Of a stretch of 64,000 nt of DNA, positions 24,960 through 38,700 are shown piece by piece. The stretch is from assembly GCF_009602425.1 (NCBI RefSeq), contig NW_022258914.1, forward strand, positions 1 through 64,000, in the 5' to 3' direction. This stretch comes from Actinia tenebrosa (taxonomy: Eukaryota > Cnidaria > Anthozoa > Actiniaria > Actiniidae). The position numbers were made by a program, and so were the translations under genes. Position 1 is the stretch's first letter. Every line of letters begins with the position of its first letter. Under the pieces are notes generated by a model. The model worked only from the letters and a program-made list of their open reading frames with translations, did no database searches and was not told where the DNA came from.

Positions 24960-25394
24960 TAATCATATCCTTTTTGTAATCACACATAAGAAAAAGGTAC
25001 AATAAAGAGTGCAGAATAATCAGTTTAATGTAGTAGAAAAACTAAATGCGAACAAAAAAAAACATCTAAAAAAACTTTTTTTTATAATTTTTTTGTTTTA
25101 TTTTATTGTTAAAAAAAAATTTTTTTTTAGAATGCGATTAAGAACTCCTAAGGATGCGATTTGGGAATTAATCGCACTCCTTTGAACCAATCAGATTGCA
25201 GGATTTGGTAGTGATTACAAAAAAAAAAAGTGATTAACTCTATTATTTCTTAGCTAGACTGGGATTTCAAATGGACATTATCAACTTAATTAAGTTTTTG
25301 TCGCCATTATCACATTTGAACACGATAACCGTGTGAGAAGTGTTCGAAAAGTAAATAAATGGAGTACATTTTTTATATTTAAAGCAACCGTATT

Positions 25395-28300
25395 TTACAA
25401 ATGGGTTTCTCTTTCGTTTTCATCACCCAATTTTACATCAAGGCCATCTTTAGATTCTACATCAGTTTCTTTAATTTGTTCTTTGGTTTGTACAGAATGT
25501 ACGTCCTTACTCTCTACAGTGTTCTGCTCGTCTTGTACAGAGGCTGGTTTCACTCGACATGGCCCAAAATTAGAGCAAAACCTAAAATATCGATCGAGTA
25601 AAAACATGAGTAACAGTTTGAACCAAAACTACATGTATATGCGGACTGCTCATTTTGCTTTACAGCTTCCTGGGGACAGGGGAATTTTAGAAATTGTGAG
25701 AAAAAGTTATATTGTAACTGAAAAATTTAGCAGTTCCGATTGAATAAGAAATCGAATAACATCCATGCTTCAATCCCTCATATTTTTGGGGATAAGGAAA
25801 TGATGTAGAACGGTGTGTTACTATCATAATCGTGGCTGCGTTTCATTGGAAAAGTTCTAAATAGACTTACTTTGTTAAGCTGAGCTGTCCAAAATTTCCA
25901 ACCGGACCGATCACAGCACATAAAGAAAGGAAAGCAAAGGTAGCGTACAACCAGCTGAATACCATCAACAACATGAGAAACTGACCAAGTTGGTTATAAA
26001 CCAACACAATGGCTGGCATCATTAGTAGACCTGAGAAAAAAAACAGGAAAAATATGTAGCGCGGCTTTCGTGCTAAAATTTTACCAGCAACACGAATATG
26101 GCTGGAAAAATCATCAAGGCTTTAAATTGAGCAAGCTTTGCATTTTCCCGCCAAAAAACATGGACAGGAAAATTCCCAGCCAGCGATAATCAAATTTCTC
26201 GTATCAAAACAAGCACATGGCATTAAAAAAAATGTAATTTGCGCGACTGAGTTACATGCTTTTGCGCCAAAAGTTCAGAACGTTTCCGGTTGCACGAAAA
26301 TAATGCTACAGTCTTCCCTGCGCGAAAGACGGGACAATATTAAACCTAATCTTGATTCCACATATGGATGGTAGTATACACTTGTTTCAATAAAGTTAGT
26401 CACCAAAAAACCTAGAAGGCTGAGATCACTGAGGATCATGGGAATCTTTTAATATCAAACAAGTAAAGCTTTTGATACAATTTGCAGCTTGAGGATGCTC
26501 AGAAGAGGTGAGACTGTAACTGGTAAAAGATCTAAAATCCCTCAACAGTTATTAAAGCGGTTGAAACATGTAAAATGTAACTACCCATAATCCTTGTTGG
26601 TCTCAGCTTTGTAGCTTTTCAGGTGACTAACTTTATTGAAATAAGTGTATATAGCCCGGGCGCTATAAGAGACCATGATCTCTTAATGACATATAGGAAG
26701 AAATTTACAGTAATGTAATGTAAAAACATTTTCTTTAATTTTCCTAAATGAAAAAAAGTTTAAAATTACCTGTGATAAAAGTAGTCAAAGCCGCCATGGA
26801 AATAGCTGATCCAATATGAGAGAAGGAGTAGCGTACTCTTAGTTCTCTGTTCTCTTTGTGAGGTGATAGTCGATAGGCCACTCCATAATGCATTGTGAAG
26901 TCAATGGAGAGACCCACAGCTACTGCCATCACTATAGACTCCAGAATATTCAGTTGCCAACCCAAAAGAACCAAGCAACCGACAGATATGGCGATGATGC
27001 CAATTATAGTAACGATAGCATAAATACTGATGAAGATATTGAGAGTCGTCAACAACATGACACAGAAAGCGATGGCAACCGAAATGCCCATTGACGAAAA
27101 TGTTCCCTGTTTCAGGCTGTCTTGGAGATTGTACATTTGTTCGAGGTCGTAGCTGACAAGCCAGCCATTTTTCATGCCTGAAGGAGCAGTAGCAAAAATT
27201 TCTGATTCCCAGGTCTTTAGGCTTTTCCAGAAATCGTCCATCTTGTCATATGCCGCAGTCCATTGGACATTTGTCTCAAACCACATAGTCATCACAAGAG
27301 CCTTTTTATTTTTGTCATATAACAATCTTGGATATTCACTCCATTGATTACCGGCCCATTTGAAACAAGCATTTTGAAAGATTTCTCTGGGAAACGGGAA
27401 GGTGTAGTTTCTGCAGTTTTTGATAAACGTTTTGATGGCGCATACACCACTTTCTCCAAAGCTCTTGGTTGTGTAAAATCTCTGTTTTTGAAGACTTTTA
27501 CACAGAGAAAGCATCCATTTTTGTGATTCTTTAGAGAAAGGATCAAACGAGGGATTATACTCCAAGGTTCCTTTGTTGTTTGGATTCAAATAGTCTCCAT
27601 TATCCACCTCCTTCAGCCCCCAAACAAGATGGACAGGCAGCCCCCAACTCCTAACTTGGTTGAAGCGAAATTTGTACTTTATTCCGAGGTCGTACTTTTC
27701 CACATTACTACTTGCTGCAAAGACTTGGAAATCTTTACTCGTTGGTAGATTCAGACCTGGTTTGACAAAGATTACGCACAAGAACCCAATGGTTAAGCCA
27801 AAGAAGAGAAAGATCCAGAGAAAGTGTAATCTTTTCTTGAGAACTGCGTTTGGAAGCCAATGGTCAAATAACTTTTGGTTCATTTTTGAGAAGAAGGTGT
27901 TATGTCCAGGAATGAAGTGGCAGGGAAAGTCAATCGCCCAACAAACAAGACAAGCTAGGCTGCTTCTTCCTCCATTATTGGGTTCAGAACTATCACCTTT
28001 GTCTTGGACATCCCCGCCATCTCGACCATTAATGTTATTAGAAACTGGCTTTTCCTGTATCTGACGAGGGCTTGGCTTAACAGGCCGTTTACGAACCCAT
28101 CTTTCATGCAAGATCACAACAACTGGAAACCAAGTGACCATAATCAAATAGTTTGTCAAAATTGACAAACCTGCGAAAATTCCGAAACATTTGATGGACG
28201 TAATGTGTGACGTCACGCTGGCAAAAAATGCTGCTGAAGTGGTGAAACTTGTGACAAACATTGATAGTGCTGCATAGCGAAGAGTCTTAAAGGTTAGAGT

Positions 28301-31300
28301 CACAACATCTGCATCAGGGTGTGCAAGTTTTGTTTGTCTCCAGATGTCATAATAGACAAAGGCATCGTCCGCTCCAATACCAACAAGAAATACTAAAGTA
28401 ATAACATTTAGAAATGGAAAGAAAGAAACGCCAAAAACAATGTTGTAGAGAAAGTAAGAAAAGACTAGAGCAAAGATAATGCAAAACAAGGTGCAAATGG
28501 AAAGGATGATGGAGTTGAGAAATGAACACATAATGATGAGCACAAAAACCATTGCTATTGCAGGGTATTTGGTGTTTTCTATCAAGAGGTTGTTAAAGAG
28601 GTCAAATTTGAAATTTTCGAAGTGGAACGCCACAACTTTGACACCATTGTATTCTGGCAAGGTGTCTTTGAGGTGTGTCTCATAGATATGGTAAAAGAGG
28701 TCGTAATTGCGAACGATGGGTGACATTACCAGGGAGTACTTCAAATTAGTATCGCTCAGTGTTTTGAGGAAATCACTGTCTGTAAGGTAGTTCAGGGTGT
28801 AGAAAACAGCTTTGTCTTTAATGCATTGGCATGGGATGGATGGACGGCTGTTATAGCCAGAAGAATCAGGATAACAGCTGACTGTTGCGTTAAGCAGCCC
28901 TTTGGCATAATATACTGAGCAGTTTTGAAGAATCTTCAGTCCCATTTGAACATCAAAATCTGTAATGTTTTCACATGCGCCTTTGTTACCGACTTTAGCA
29001 ACAAGGTTTCCCAAAGATAAACTTGGGCAGCACTCTGGACATCCTCCATAGTAGGAGAAATCAAATCCAGAAGTGGATTTCATAACTTTCTTCTCTAACA
29101 CACACATTGCCTTCAAGTTTTTAGCAGTAAGAAGACTGCTTGTCGATGTTGACTGAAAAACAAGGTGAACATAGCTTTTCCTCATTCTGCAATTATTAGT
29201 ATTTACAGAGCGGACATTTCTTGTTTTGGCCTGTGATCCATTGAATTTACTCAAAGATACATTATTTAAATTTTTCAGGGTTATTAAACGGTTGCTGAGT
29301 TCTGTTCCTCTTGGCTCAAATCCCTGTGTAAAATAAAATTAATTTTAGAAAAAAATTTGCAGTGCATGTACATCTATAAAGGAGCAGATCCAGAAATTTG
29401 TTACGGGGTGTCCCAAATAAAGATAATATATATAGATATATCATGCATCATAAATGTTTCTTTTGCTTCAAAAAAGCTATTAAGAGTAATTATAGTGTTA
29501 GATAAGTGTCCTGTGCACTGCAGGACAATCCCTGGATATATCTGCCCTGGATATATCTGCCCCTGATATATATTGCTAGTGAACTAGTTTTCTGATTTCT
29601 TGTAAATATATAACTTATAAAAAGTTTATACACTGTAAATCTCTGAATAAAAGCAAGCCCTTCCGAAAATAAGCCCCTAAACTTGAACCACCCACAACAT
29701 TAAGACAACTAACATGTGGCCAATGAACTTAACCAACCGGGAGGCAGTTTATTATAAAGTATTTGCAATTGCCCTAATTCACTATGACGTCACATCAAAA
29801 CAATCTTCAACAATAATCTATTGTTTAAATGCAAAGGATTATGGTCATCGGACGGGGTCAAATCAACGCAAATTCACTGAAAATTGTTCTAAAGCCTGTA
29901 TCAATCCACGAAGAGAAGTAGTCGATAGCCAGCAAACACTCAGAATATTTTATAGTACATATTAAAACATATATCAAAAAACCAGGCCATTTTAGATTAA
30001 ACTGTTTCGGTATAGGACCAAATTTTGTTGAATTTTCTATTGGATTTGGTGATTCTATCCCCCACATAAACAAGCAGTGATGTCATAGTGAATTAGGGCA
30101 ATTATTAATGTAATAAAATGCAAAAGCAAGCAATCAGCCATTATAAAAGCATATATTACAGTTATTAGCAGATACCTTGATAGGGTCTTCAAAGCTTGGT
30201 AATGGTGGGGCCTTAAGTGATGGTAACAAAGAGAATAAAGCAAACACAGTAATCAGAATAGGAATGAAAACTGCCAAGGCCAAAGAGATCAAGTCTTCTT
30301 TGGTGCACCTATGGGGGAAAAAATATTTACTCAGCTTAATTTATAATAAAAATAATGATAATTAATCAATCAATATTCCAGACATGCAAAACTGCTATAT
30401 GCATAATATGAGCCTAATTAACTATTTACCTAGAACAATTTTTTTCAATTTGGTGTAGGTACGTAAATGGCTGTCCTAATAGCACATTTTAGTATAATTT
30501 CAAACTTGAATATAGAATTTTGTTCTCTGTGATTGGTGCCATCAGTGATTATGAGACAATATTCACTTCGTCTTCAGCAAATAATTGTTAAACATAAGCT
30601 ACCTCCAGCAATACATGAATATGCCCACCCAATTTACAATAAATCATTTAAATGTGTCAAAATTTGACAACATTTCTCATATGGTGTACATATGAAACAG
30701 CTGTGATTACAAGGATGAAAATATATATTCATCTTAATATATTCACTTAATTGTGAAAAAAATAATATTACTAATGTTACAATCAGGTTTTGTGTGGAAA
30801 AAAGGACATTTTTTCTTAGTTGTGTGCTTGTGTACTTTTTAGCCCAATCACATGCAGGGGTGTAGCTGGAAAGGGTTCCAGTAAACCTCTTCTTCACTAG
30901 GCTACTGGCTAGCATAATGGATCTAACAATAGTCCCCTTCACAGTTCCCTGCACCATCTTGAATGGTAGCCGTGCCTTTGCATTGAAGCGAGAGGAACGA
31001 TGAGCTTGCAATGATAGAGACGTGAATAATTGTCCAAGGTGTTTGAAAAGGTCTCTATCATTGAACGCTCACAATTCGTCTCGTTTCGATGTAAAGGCAC
31101 GGCTACCTTTCAAAATGGCACTAGGGAACTGTGAAGGGGTCTATTGGTGTATTTAAACCATTCTCAAGAGGATTAAAAGACAAAGCAGGGCTGATTGGTC
31201 CGGTTTTCAAGAGTTTTTGGTTTTTCTTACATTTTTTTATATTTTTCTTATATTTTCCCCCCAAAAGTTGGCCTGGTTAAAACCCAACCAACCATACTGG

Positions 31301-32049
31301 TGGCTACAGCCCTGCAAAGACATGCAAAGACATGCATGGCAGCAATGATGGTGCACAGGTACAATGAGAAGTCTTTTGTTTAAGTCCACCAGATGATGAC
31401 GTAACATAAAAAAGAAGAATTGTTTTGGCCCCGAATCCAATTTATCATTGACGTAATATTTCAAACACGCGAGAGAGTTCTTCCCGAAGATATAACATAT
31501 GGACTGTCAGTTCTGCCATCTTGTTGCTAAGGAAGTTATTAGTACAACTATGCACATTCGAAGTTCTTTTGCCCCCTTGGGAAATCATAAAGACAAAAAC
31601 TAAAAAGTTCAATGGTCGGACATTTCAAACGCACAAAATATAATCAGCTGTTTATAACAATGGTGTTTGTGTTTCAGCAAGACTCTATTTTACTACACAT
31701 CATGTGTTAAACATGAAAGTAGCTAGTGCTTGGCTTACTTTACAAGCAAGAAGACCTGCGAATCAAACTCTTTACGTACCCTGGGAGTTTACACATAAAT
31801 ATATTTGAATCTTTTTACAGAATAAAGGTTAGATAATTTGTCTTAAAGCGCTTATCAACTATTCCGCTCTGCACGAAGCTTACATATACACCATTTTTAC
31901 CACACCAGTAAACATCGTTCGACATTTGTGGCCTAAACCTTTCGATATACACTAAGATCGTACCTCATTTTTGAATCCAGTTGCTCTGCTTTCATCTCAA
32001 ACTGCTCGGTTATTGTCGACGTTGATGGTTCAGTAACATCAGTCGCCAT
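25395..32049 (-). CDS. Dispatched-like 12-TM RND/sterol-sensing-domain protein, 5 exons, 1039 aa
   Basis: Exons: 32049-31964, 30308-30176, 29323-26770, 26030-25871, 25581-25395; phases agree and total 1040 codons. The start is ATG at 32049 (gccATGGCGACT on the coding side as aacATGGCGACT). Residues about 33-54 form TM1. The sequence GFEPRGTELSNRL right after it is the Dispatched signature at the start of the first lumenal domain, which is Cys-rich here. A sterol-sensing-type bundle follows (TKYPAIAMVFVLIIMCSFLN) with TM4 VGIGADDAFVYYDIW. TM10 carries VAVGLSIDFTMHYGVAYRLS. These acidic residues are the ion-relay positions of the RND family. The late helix is SWLYATFAFLSLCAVIGPVG, as in Dispatched. 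Dispatched releases lipid-modified Hedgehog from cells, powered by sodium. The exact subfamily and the cargo are unknown. The last exon encodes a hydrophilic, Glu/Asp-rich tail. One 2.55-kb exon holds most of the protein, an uneven layout for this window. Confidence 0.88.
26375..26652. mobile_element. MITE-like element, family H (Dispatched-like intron)
   Basis: The left arm tatacacttgtttcaataaa followed by gttagtcacc and the right arm ggtgactaactttattgaaa then taagtgtata pair over about 70 bp, framing about 278 bp. The inner parts of the arms carry ggctgagatcac / ggtctcagct. It lies in the last-but-one intron. Confidence 0.75.
29766..30110. mobile_element. Element with about 30-bp inverted ends (Dispatched-like intron 2)
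   Basis: Left aattgccctaattcactatgacgtcac and right gtgatgtcatagtgaattagggcaatt are inverted repeats with one mismatch in the core, about 330 bp apart. The interior has no convincing open frame. This fits a small non-autonomous DNA transposon. Confidence 0.65.
30928..31145. mobile_element. Hairpin MITE-like element, family P, copy 1 (Dispatched-like intron 1)
   Basis: The left arm begins aatagtccccttcacagttc and the right arm ends gaactgtgaaggggtctatt. The arms pair over nearly the whole 218 bp, including ggtagccgtgcctttgcat and its complement. A longer relative with the same arms is at 38930-39446. Confidence 0.8.
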
Positions 32050-32756
32050 GTTCGTTTTTTCCAGTGTACACAGCTATCTTCCTTCTTGTGATGTCGTCTA
32101 TAGCGAAAAGAAATAATTGACATCTGATATTGAAGCGCCTTTTGACGTCATCGAATGCCAGGGTAAACAGAGCTTAACATTTTCATCAGGGTGCCAGAGG
32201 CCCGTGGAGGCCCCTCCTTATCTCTCCTGGCTCGCCCCCAAACCTCATACGGGCCTCTGCATCCAGGGACGGGAATAAGAACAGAGGACCACTAATCATA
32301 GCCTCCTCCGCAGGGATCTACGATAATAATACGATAGATAGTAATACTATTTTTACTAGTATGCAAATACTGTGCAGAAAGTTTCTATTGTTTATGGCTG
32401 CCTTCTCATGATCACGTGAGTGAAAACGCTCTATAAAGTCGATAAAGTCAACTCGACTGACATTCCGGCGTGCATTCTGACCCGTAAATTTTCAGACAGT
32501 ACGTCGGGACGAGTGTTCCGAATAACTTTATTATCTTATTATTGCTAACTGTGGCAACAAGGTTATAAAGCAACTTTTCGAAATTTAAATTTGATTATTT
32601 AATTTTGAATAGCAAGTATTGAAAAGTTGTTGTAAGAAAAAAAGTAAGATTACAATTAATCTAGCATAGAAAGTGTTCACGCGGGACGTGTATTACATTA
32701 TTGTCTGTCCTTTGCAACCAGTGGTTGCAACCCTCAAGTACAGGCCAGGAGCAAAG
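32050..32756. promoter_or_regulatory. Shared head-to-head promoter region, Dispatched-like (-) and P450 (+)
   Basis: The two start codons face away from each other with 707 bp between them. No TATA box at a persuasive distance was identified for either gene. The stretch includes a low-complexity AT-rich part near 32570-32660 and no recognised repeat element. Bidirectional activity is inferred from the layout only. Confidence 0.45.
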
Positions 32757-35700
32757 ATGGAGTTTCGTTTGGTGGAACTGCAAACTTTCCTTTCAAATAA
32801 CCTGGTTCTCATCTGCATTGTGCTGTTCACAGTGTTTATTTTATGGTAAGTAATTACGGATAATGTTTTGTAGCTACAGTGCTTGATAGGCGAAGCTACT
32901 ATATCGTCATCTATCCGGTAAGCAGGTAAAGAAGTGGACATTTTTTAAGCTACTCGGTTGCTAGCAACAAAAACCACATTACAGCAGGCTTTTAAATATA
33001 AAATTATGCTTCAAGATATCTTCATTGAGGTACATAATTAACGTCCTCATGATTGAGACGAACGCCGGATTAATACTGATATAGGTACCAAAACTTAAGA
33101 TTTATTTCCAACCAAAGCGTTAGTATTTTGAAGTCCCAAAGGGCTTGCACAATATATATATTTCTTTGGTTGTTTATTTTATATTTCGAAGTCCCTGGAC
33201 GTATGAATATGGGGCTTGAGAGACTACAAAGTTTGCAGTCACTTTTTGGTTGTCAGTCGTATTTTAAAATTTGCTGAGTGTTTAGATAATGTTTATGTTC
33301 TTTATTTAGGATCACAAAGGATTTTTTTATCATTTAATCCCCCTTAAAATCGCTAAATCAAACGCTAATAACCTATCAAACTATTATTCTACCATTCAAT
33401 TCTAATATTACTAATAGGGTGCCAATAATGAATGCTTGAATTGAATAATGAAATTACTGACTGATTAAAAGATATCTCATGTGAAATATTTTTTATTTCA
33501 CTTAACAGGGTAGGAATTGCTCCATTTTTTCTATTCAAGAGGCTTGGCATTCCTGGACCAACACCCTTGCCATTCATTGGAAACCTGCTTGACGTCATAA
33601 AAAAGGTTCGGAAAGCAATCCCAGGCCTCCTTCCCTCAAACAAACACACACATCTTTATTTCTACTTGTTGTTCATAGCCATCTTGCAACCCCATAGCTT
33701 AGCCCTCCCCATCCTTATGCTGTAGAAAACTAAACACCTAAGTAGTCACGTGATAAGTTAACTCCACTTTGCCAATGTATGTTCTGAAAACGGGTTTTGC
33801 CCCCCCTCCCACAATGCAAAATCCTGGCTACGCCCCTGCCTGTCATTAATACGTTTTGCATGGACCATCACTGGCATATTTTTTTAAAAGCTAGCCTCAC
33901 CACCAACATGGTCATTAGGCAAACATGGTCATTAGGCAATATCATAGTTTATATTTATTTTGGTATGGTAAAACAACTTTAACCTTTAATTTTTTTTAGT
34001 AGCAGCTTGATGATTTGGTCTTTATCAACAGAAAGAGGAATTTCTGCTTAACGAGGATTACGTCAAGAAGTATGGCCATATCTGTGGGTAGGTCTATTTT
34101 TCAGTACGTTTTTCTTGGCCTCTCTCCCTTTTTTTTTTTTTTTGGCTGCCGAGCGAAGAGTAAAATCCTCACCACTCAAGCGATTCCACCCCAACATACC
34201 CCCCCCCTTTCCTTCTGAAAAAATTGACTGTTATGAACCTCTATTTTCTTCTGTTCTTTTTTCTGTTCCAGTCGGCCCCAACATTTTATTTCGGCTTTAT
34301 ACGTATATATTTCTGCATTTATTTTGTACAGTTATTACTTGGGTATGAATCCAATGCTTCTGGTTTCCGATCCTGAAATGATCAAACAGATCACTGTCAA
34401 AGAGTTCAACAAGTTTGTCAATCGTCCAGTAAGTCTTAACTCGTCTTGGATTTATGTGTTGCTCTCGCCTAAGATAAGTTATATGACAATGAATTAGCAT
34501 GAAGATGCAAAGCCTATGCCAAAGAAGGTTTGTGGAATTTCAAAGTGTTTGTATTGTTGAAGTTCTGCATTCTTTACTTTACCGTTGGTATTTATGAATG
34601 CTCTGTATGCTGAAATGAGGCTAACCCTAGCTGAGCAAATGAGTCTGTAATCAAGGAACACAACAGTATTATATGGATTTGAAGCTGTATTAAAATCTGC
34701 TTTCTTATATATTCTTGCCGGCGATAGTTTGCCGTTGCTGGTGGAGGCATTCCTCCAACAAATAAATCATTGCTGAGTTTACTTGATGACGACTGGAGAC
34801 GCCTTCGTACAACTATCACACCAGTATTCAGTGCTGCCAAGATGAAACAGGTATGGATTAACCACTACATTGCGCATGCGTTGCATATAATATCTTCTTT
34901 TGCAGCTGACCAGAAAATACACGGTCACATGGCGTGATAAATATGCAGGCATGGTTTGCGCTTATGCCAAAAACATCTTATGTAAAAAATATCTTATAAA
35001 ATAACTCAGCTTGGGGTGGGTATTAAAAGACACCCTTGTCTGGACTCAATTTATAGATGCGCGTGTGTGGCAATTGCAAAGATGAAATATTTTTCGGTTT
35101 TCTCTCCTGCACGCACAGCTTTTTATTTTATTTTATTTTCATATATAAATTATAGTGAGACAAGTGTGTCCAGTTCTGGACTAAGGACAGGCAAATTTAT
35201 AAAGCAATGGTTAGTTTTTAATATGATAAAATATTGTAAGTAGGTCACTTTTGTTTTCTCTCTAAAGGTTGTGCCTCTCATCAATTCCTCTTGTTCTACC
35301 CTCGCTAAAGTCTTTGGAAAAGCAGCTGAATCAAACTCGAGCATTGATGTTTTCAGGTACAGAAATCAACTGCATTCTTGCTTGATCTTTTTCCCTTGAG
35401 TGCATGTATTTTTCCCGCAGGTTCTCCAGTTGTCCTGAACTCCCTCCGCAAAACACATTAACTCCAATTCGATCTGTGAGTTTGCCATGCCCTGACTTAG
35501 ATCAGCCCAGAGGTTGTTTCAGGGTTCAATCTGTGAGTTAGCCGTGCCCTGACTTAGATCAGCCCAGAGGTTGTTTCAGGGTCCAATCTGTGAGTTAGCC
35601 ATGCCCTGACTTTGATCAGCCCAGAGGTTGTTTCAGTGTTGGATCTGTGAGTTAGCCATGCCCTGACTTAGATCAGCCCAGAGGTTTTCAGGTTCGATAA

Positions 35701-38700
35701 AATTCATTTTTGGTTGGTTACAAACAGTTTTCAATGGAGTAGATTTCGTATGACGGTAGGACACGCGGCAGGGTCACGGTGGTCATAATCACAGCGCGCG
35801 AGATCATCGCCCATCCAATCAGAATGCTCGGACACGGTACCTTGGCGGACACGGTACTGTCACATTCACAGTCATGCACGGCATTGTGGGTTTGTATCAT
35901 AAGTAGGAAATGATGATGTTCTTTCTGTCCTCTCACAGAACCTATGGCAAGTTTACAATGGAAGTCATAATGAGCACGGCATTTGGGTTCGAATCTAACT
36001 CACAGACCAACCCAGACGATGCGTTCACGCCAAATGCCCAAAAAATCTTTATGGCCAGCGCAGTAACAAAACTAAATGGTATGTCTTCGCCTGCTACGCT
36101 AGTTCTTTCAAGATATGAAGTGATTGATTATCGATTGTTTTTACAGTGATTTTCCCTTTTCTTAAGCCGCTCATGCTGTTGTATTTTGGTTTGGGTGGTG
36201 GGACGGGAACGGAAGCTGGCAAATCTGTCGCGTTTGTTGTGGAAACTGCTCGACGTATGATCAAACGACGACAAGAGCAAGGCTCTTCTGCAGTACGTAC
36301 TTTTTTTCTAATTTTCACTTTCTCTTTTTCCCATTCTTTTTTCCATTCATTTCTCATTCATTTTTCATATTAATTTCTCATTTCCCAATTAAATCAAATT
36401 TAAATTCTCCCATTCATTGATATCGATCGATGTTAGCATCATAGTGAAGTGTATACCAAGGAAAAAATTATATTTTCAAAATCACTTACATGTGAACAGT
36501 GTAGTAGTGTGGTTGCAGTATTTTTGTATGTGGTCTTCTCTTTTCAGAGATATAAGCATTTGAAATATCAATATGCAAATGAAATGACGTGAGTTTGAAA
36601 ATACATTTTTTTCTTTGATATACACTTTAACAAAACCTCTTTTAATTCAGAGGAAAGACCTCCTAGAACTGATGCTTTCGGCTGAGATGAAAGACGAACA
36701 CGGGAATAAAGTCCAGAAGTTAAGCGAGGACGAGACAATTGCTCAGTGCTTTACATTCATCTTGGCTGGTTATGAAACCACGAGCAATGCTCTTGCCTAC
36801 ACTTCTTATCTTCTTGCTTTAAACCCTGATAAGCAGGAAAAACTGTTTGAAGAAATCGATAGCGTCTATGACGGCAAGGTATGTATTTATTCGTCCAAGT
36901 TTTTCATCTAACATGCCTTGCAATGCATAACGGCACAATGGGACTTGAAGAACGGGTGGTGTGGGTAGCTCATTCCTCGAGGCTCTTCATCTTCTGTGAG
37001 TAGTTGTACATGGCTGTGTTGGTTCTCTCCTTTGCTTTGAGGGTTTTTTCTCCGGGTTCTTTAATTTCTTTCGCGAGACACAAGTCATTAATTTGTGATT
37101 ACATTTTTTGTTGCTGTTTTAAGGGAGAAGTCACCTATGATCTTGTCCAGAACATGGAGTACCTGGACATGGTGATCAACGAGTCTCTCAGGCTATATCC
37201 ACCCGCCTTTAGGTTAGTTCATTTTATAGATCCCTTGCATGTGACGTCAAAGCAGCTCAATTTGGAATACAGAACAAAAGAATTTCAATCTCATGAGAAA
37301 CACAAACCTATTGTTATTTACTCTAAATTGAGCTGCATTCCGACGTGCTGTAGGGGTCTATTATCACATTTTTCAAGAAGCACTGATACTGAGCATTCCC
37401 CGCAACAGTAGCAACACCGCTGACCAGCTAGCATCATGCTAGCCTAGATACACCAGTTTGGCATTCGATGCAGCGCTGTTTTTAAAGAACACAGACTCAT
37501 TTGCACAGGCGTAGCTTCGTTTATAAGTCAGCTATTTACAGATTCCGTTAAAACTTGTAGAATTTCAAACATTGGTATTTTTCAAGCTGAACATTCTTAA
37601 CATTACAGTTGACTTTTGCAACTGATTTGCTCTTAAGCGAGGCTAAACCTGTACACATGGGTCTTCAGTGATAAAACACAGCGGTATTTACCGAAAAATA
37701 TAAGGGACTATTACATTTAACCACATTATATACTTTGATGAAGGTATGGACGCATTTGTAACGAGGATTGCACCATTAATGGAGTACGTTTCGAAAAGGG
37801 GATGTCTGTGCTGTTTCCGGTGTATGCCATACAGAGGGATCCCGAACACTGGTCTGATCCGTTGAAGTTTGAACCCGAGAGGTAACGACTGATTGATAGA
37901 CCTTTTTGGTCTTGGCATAATGTGTTTTCCTATTTTAGACCACGTGTCATTCTCTTGAGAATAAGATTCTTTTTTGGGTTGCATCAATATTGGTGAGTCT
38001 TCTGATGTGCAACCATTAAAGAAATGATACTCTAGGGAAGGACACGTAGTCTGATGGGGCTACTCAACTCTAGCTCCAATTATTCGACAATAGGTAAATA
38101 TTGAATAAATAAAGTTATGTTAACAGCATCATTATCAAAATATAAGCAGTTCACTGTTTATTTACAAATACTAGATTTACTGCTGAGGCCAAGGAGAAGC
38201 GTCATCCCTTTTCGTTCCTACCATTTGGTATGGGACCACGTCAGTGTATTGGAATGAGGTTTGCTCTCGTTGAGGCTAAGATGGCCTTGACGTATCTTGT
38301 GAAAGAATGCAAGCTGGAACAGTGTCCAGAAACAGAGGTAAGCTAAATCTTATAAGTATTTATTGACTGCATTCTTTGCAGCACCTTTCTTTTTTGATGA
38401 CCATGAGGAACCAAGGGTCAGGAATGCGAAATTAAAAGTAAGTCATGGTTGAGTGTGCGCAGTAGACTCCTGCAACGGCTGGAGTCAACGGCAACAAACA
38501 ACGGCACTCTTTTCCGTTTCCGCGGCGTCGGCCGTTGCCTTCAAAGCTTAGGTCCTTTTTGGTATTGGTCGAGAAGTTTGCGCGCGTTTAGCGTTAAGCC
38601 TTAGAGACGGCTACTCAAGCAAAAAGTGACGTACTGCCGTCAACTAAAGGTCGCGTCCTCTCTACTAACTAAAACAGATATTTGGTTTCTGACGATCGTC

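Larger units (their letters stand above)
23380..25394. other. Spacer between the Dispatched-like gene and CNTD1
   Basis: No exon was recognised. The stretch contains two inverted-repeat elements (24074-24460 and 24816-24959), a short hairpin near 23925-23970 (ctactactagg and its complement) and A/T homopolymer-rich DNA near 25050-25130. The CNTD1 promoter should lie directly left of this region's low-coordinate edge, just above 23379. Confidence 0.45.

Noticed and set aside
27660-28064. A 134-codon open frame on the plus strand
   Set aside because: It lies antisense within the large Dispatched-like exon and has no coding identity of its own.
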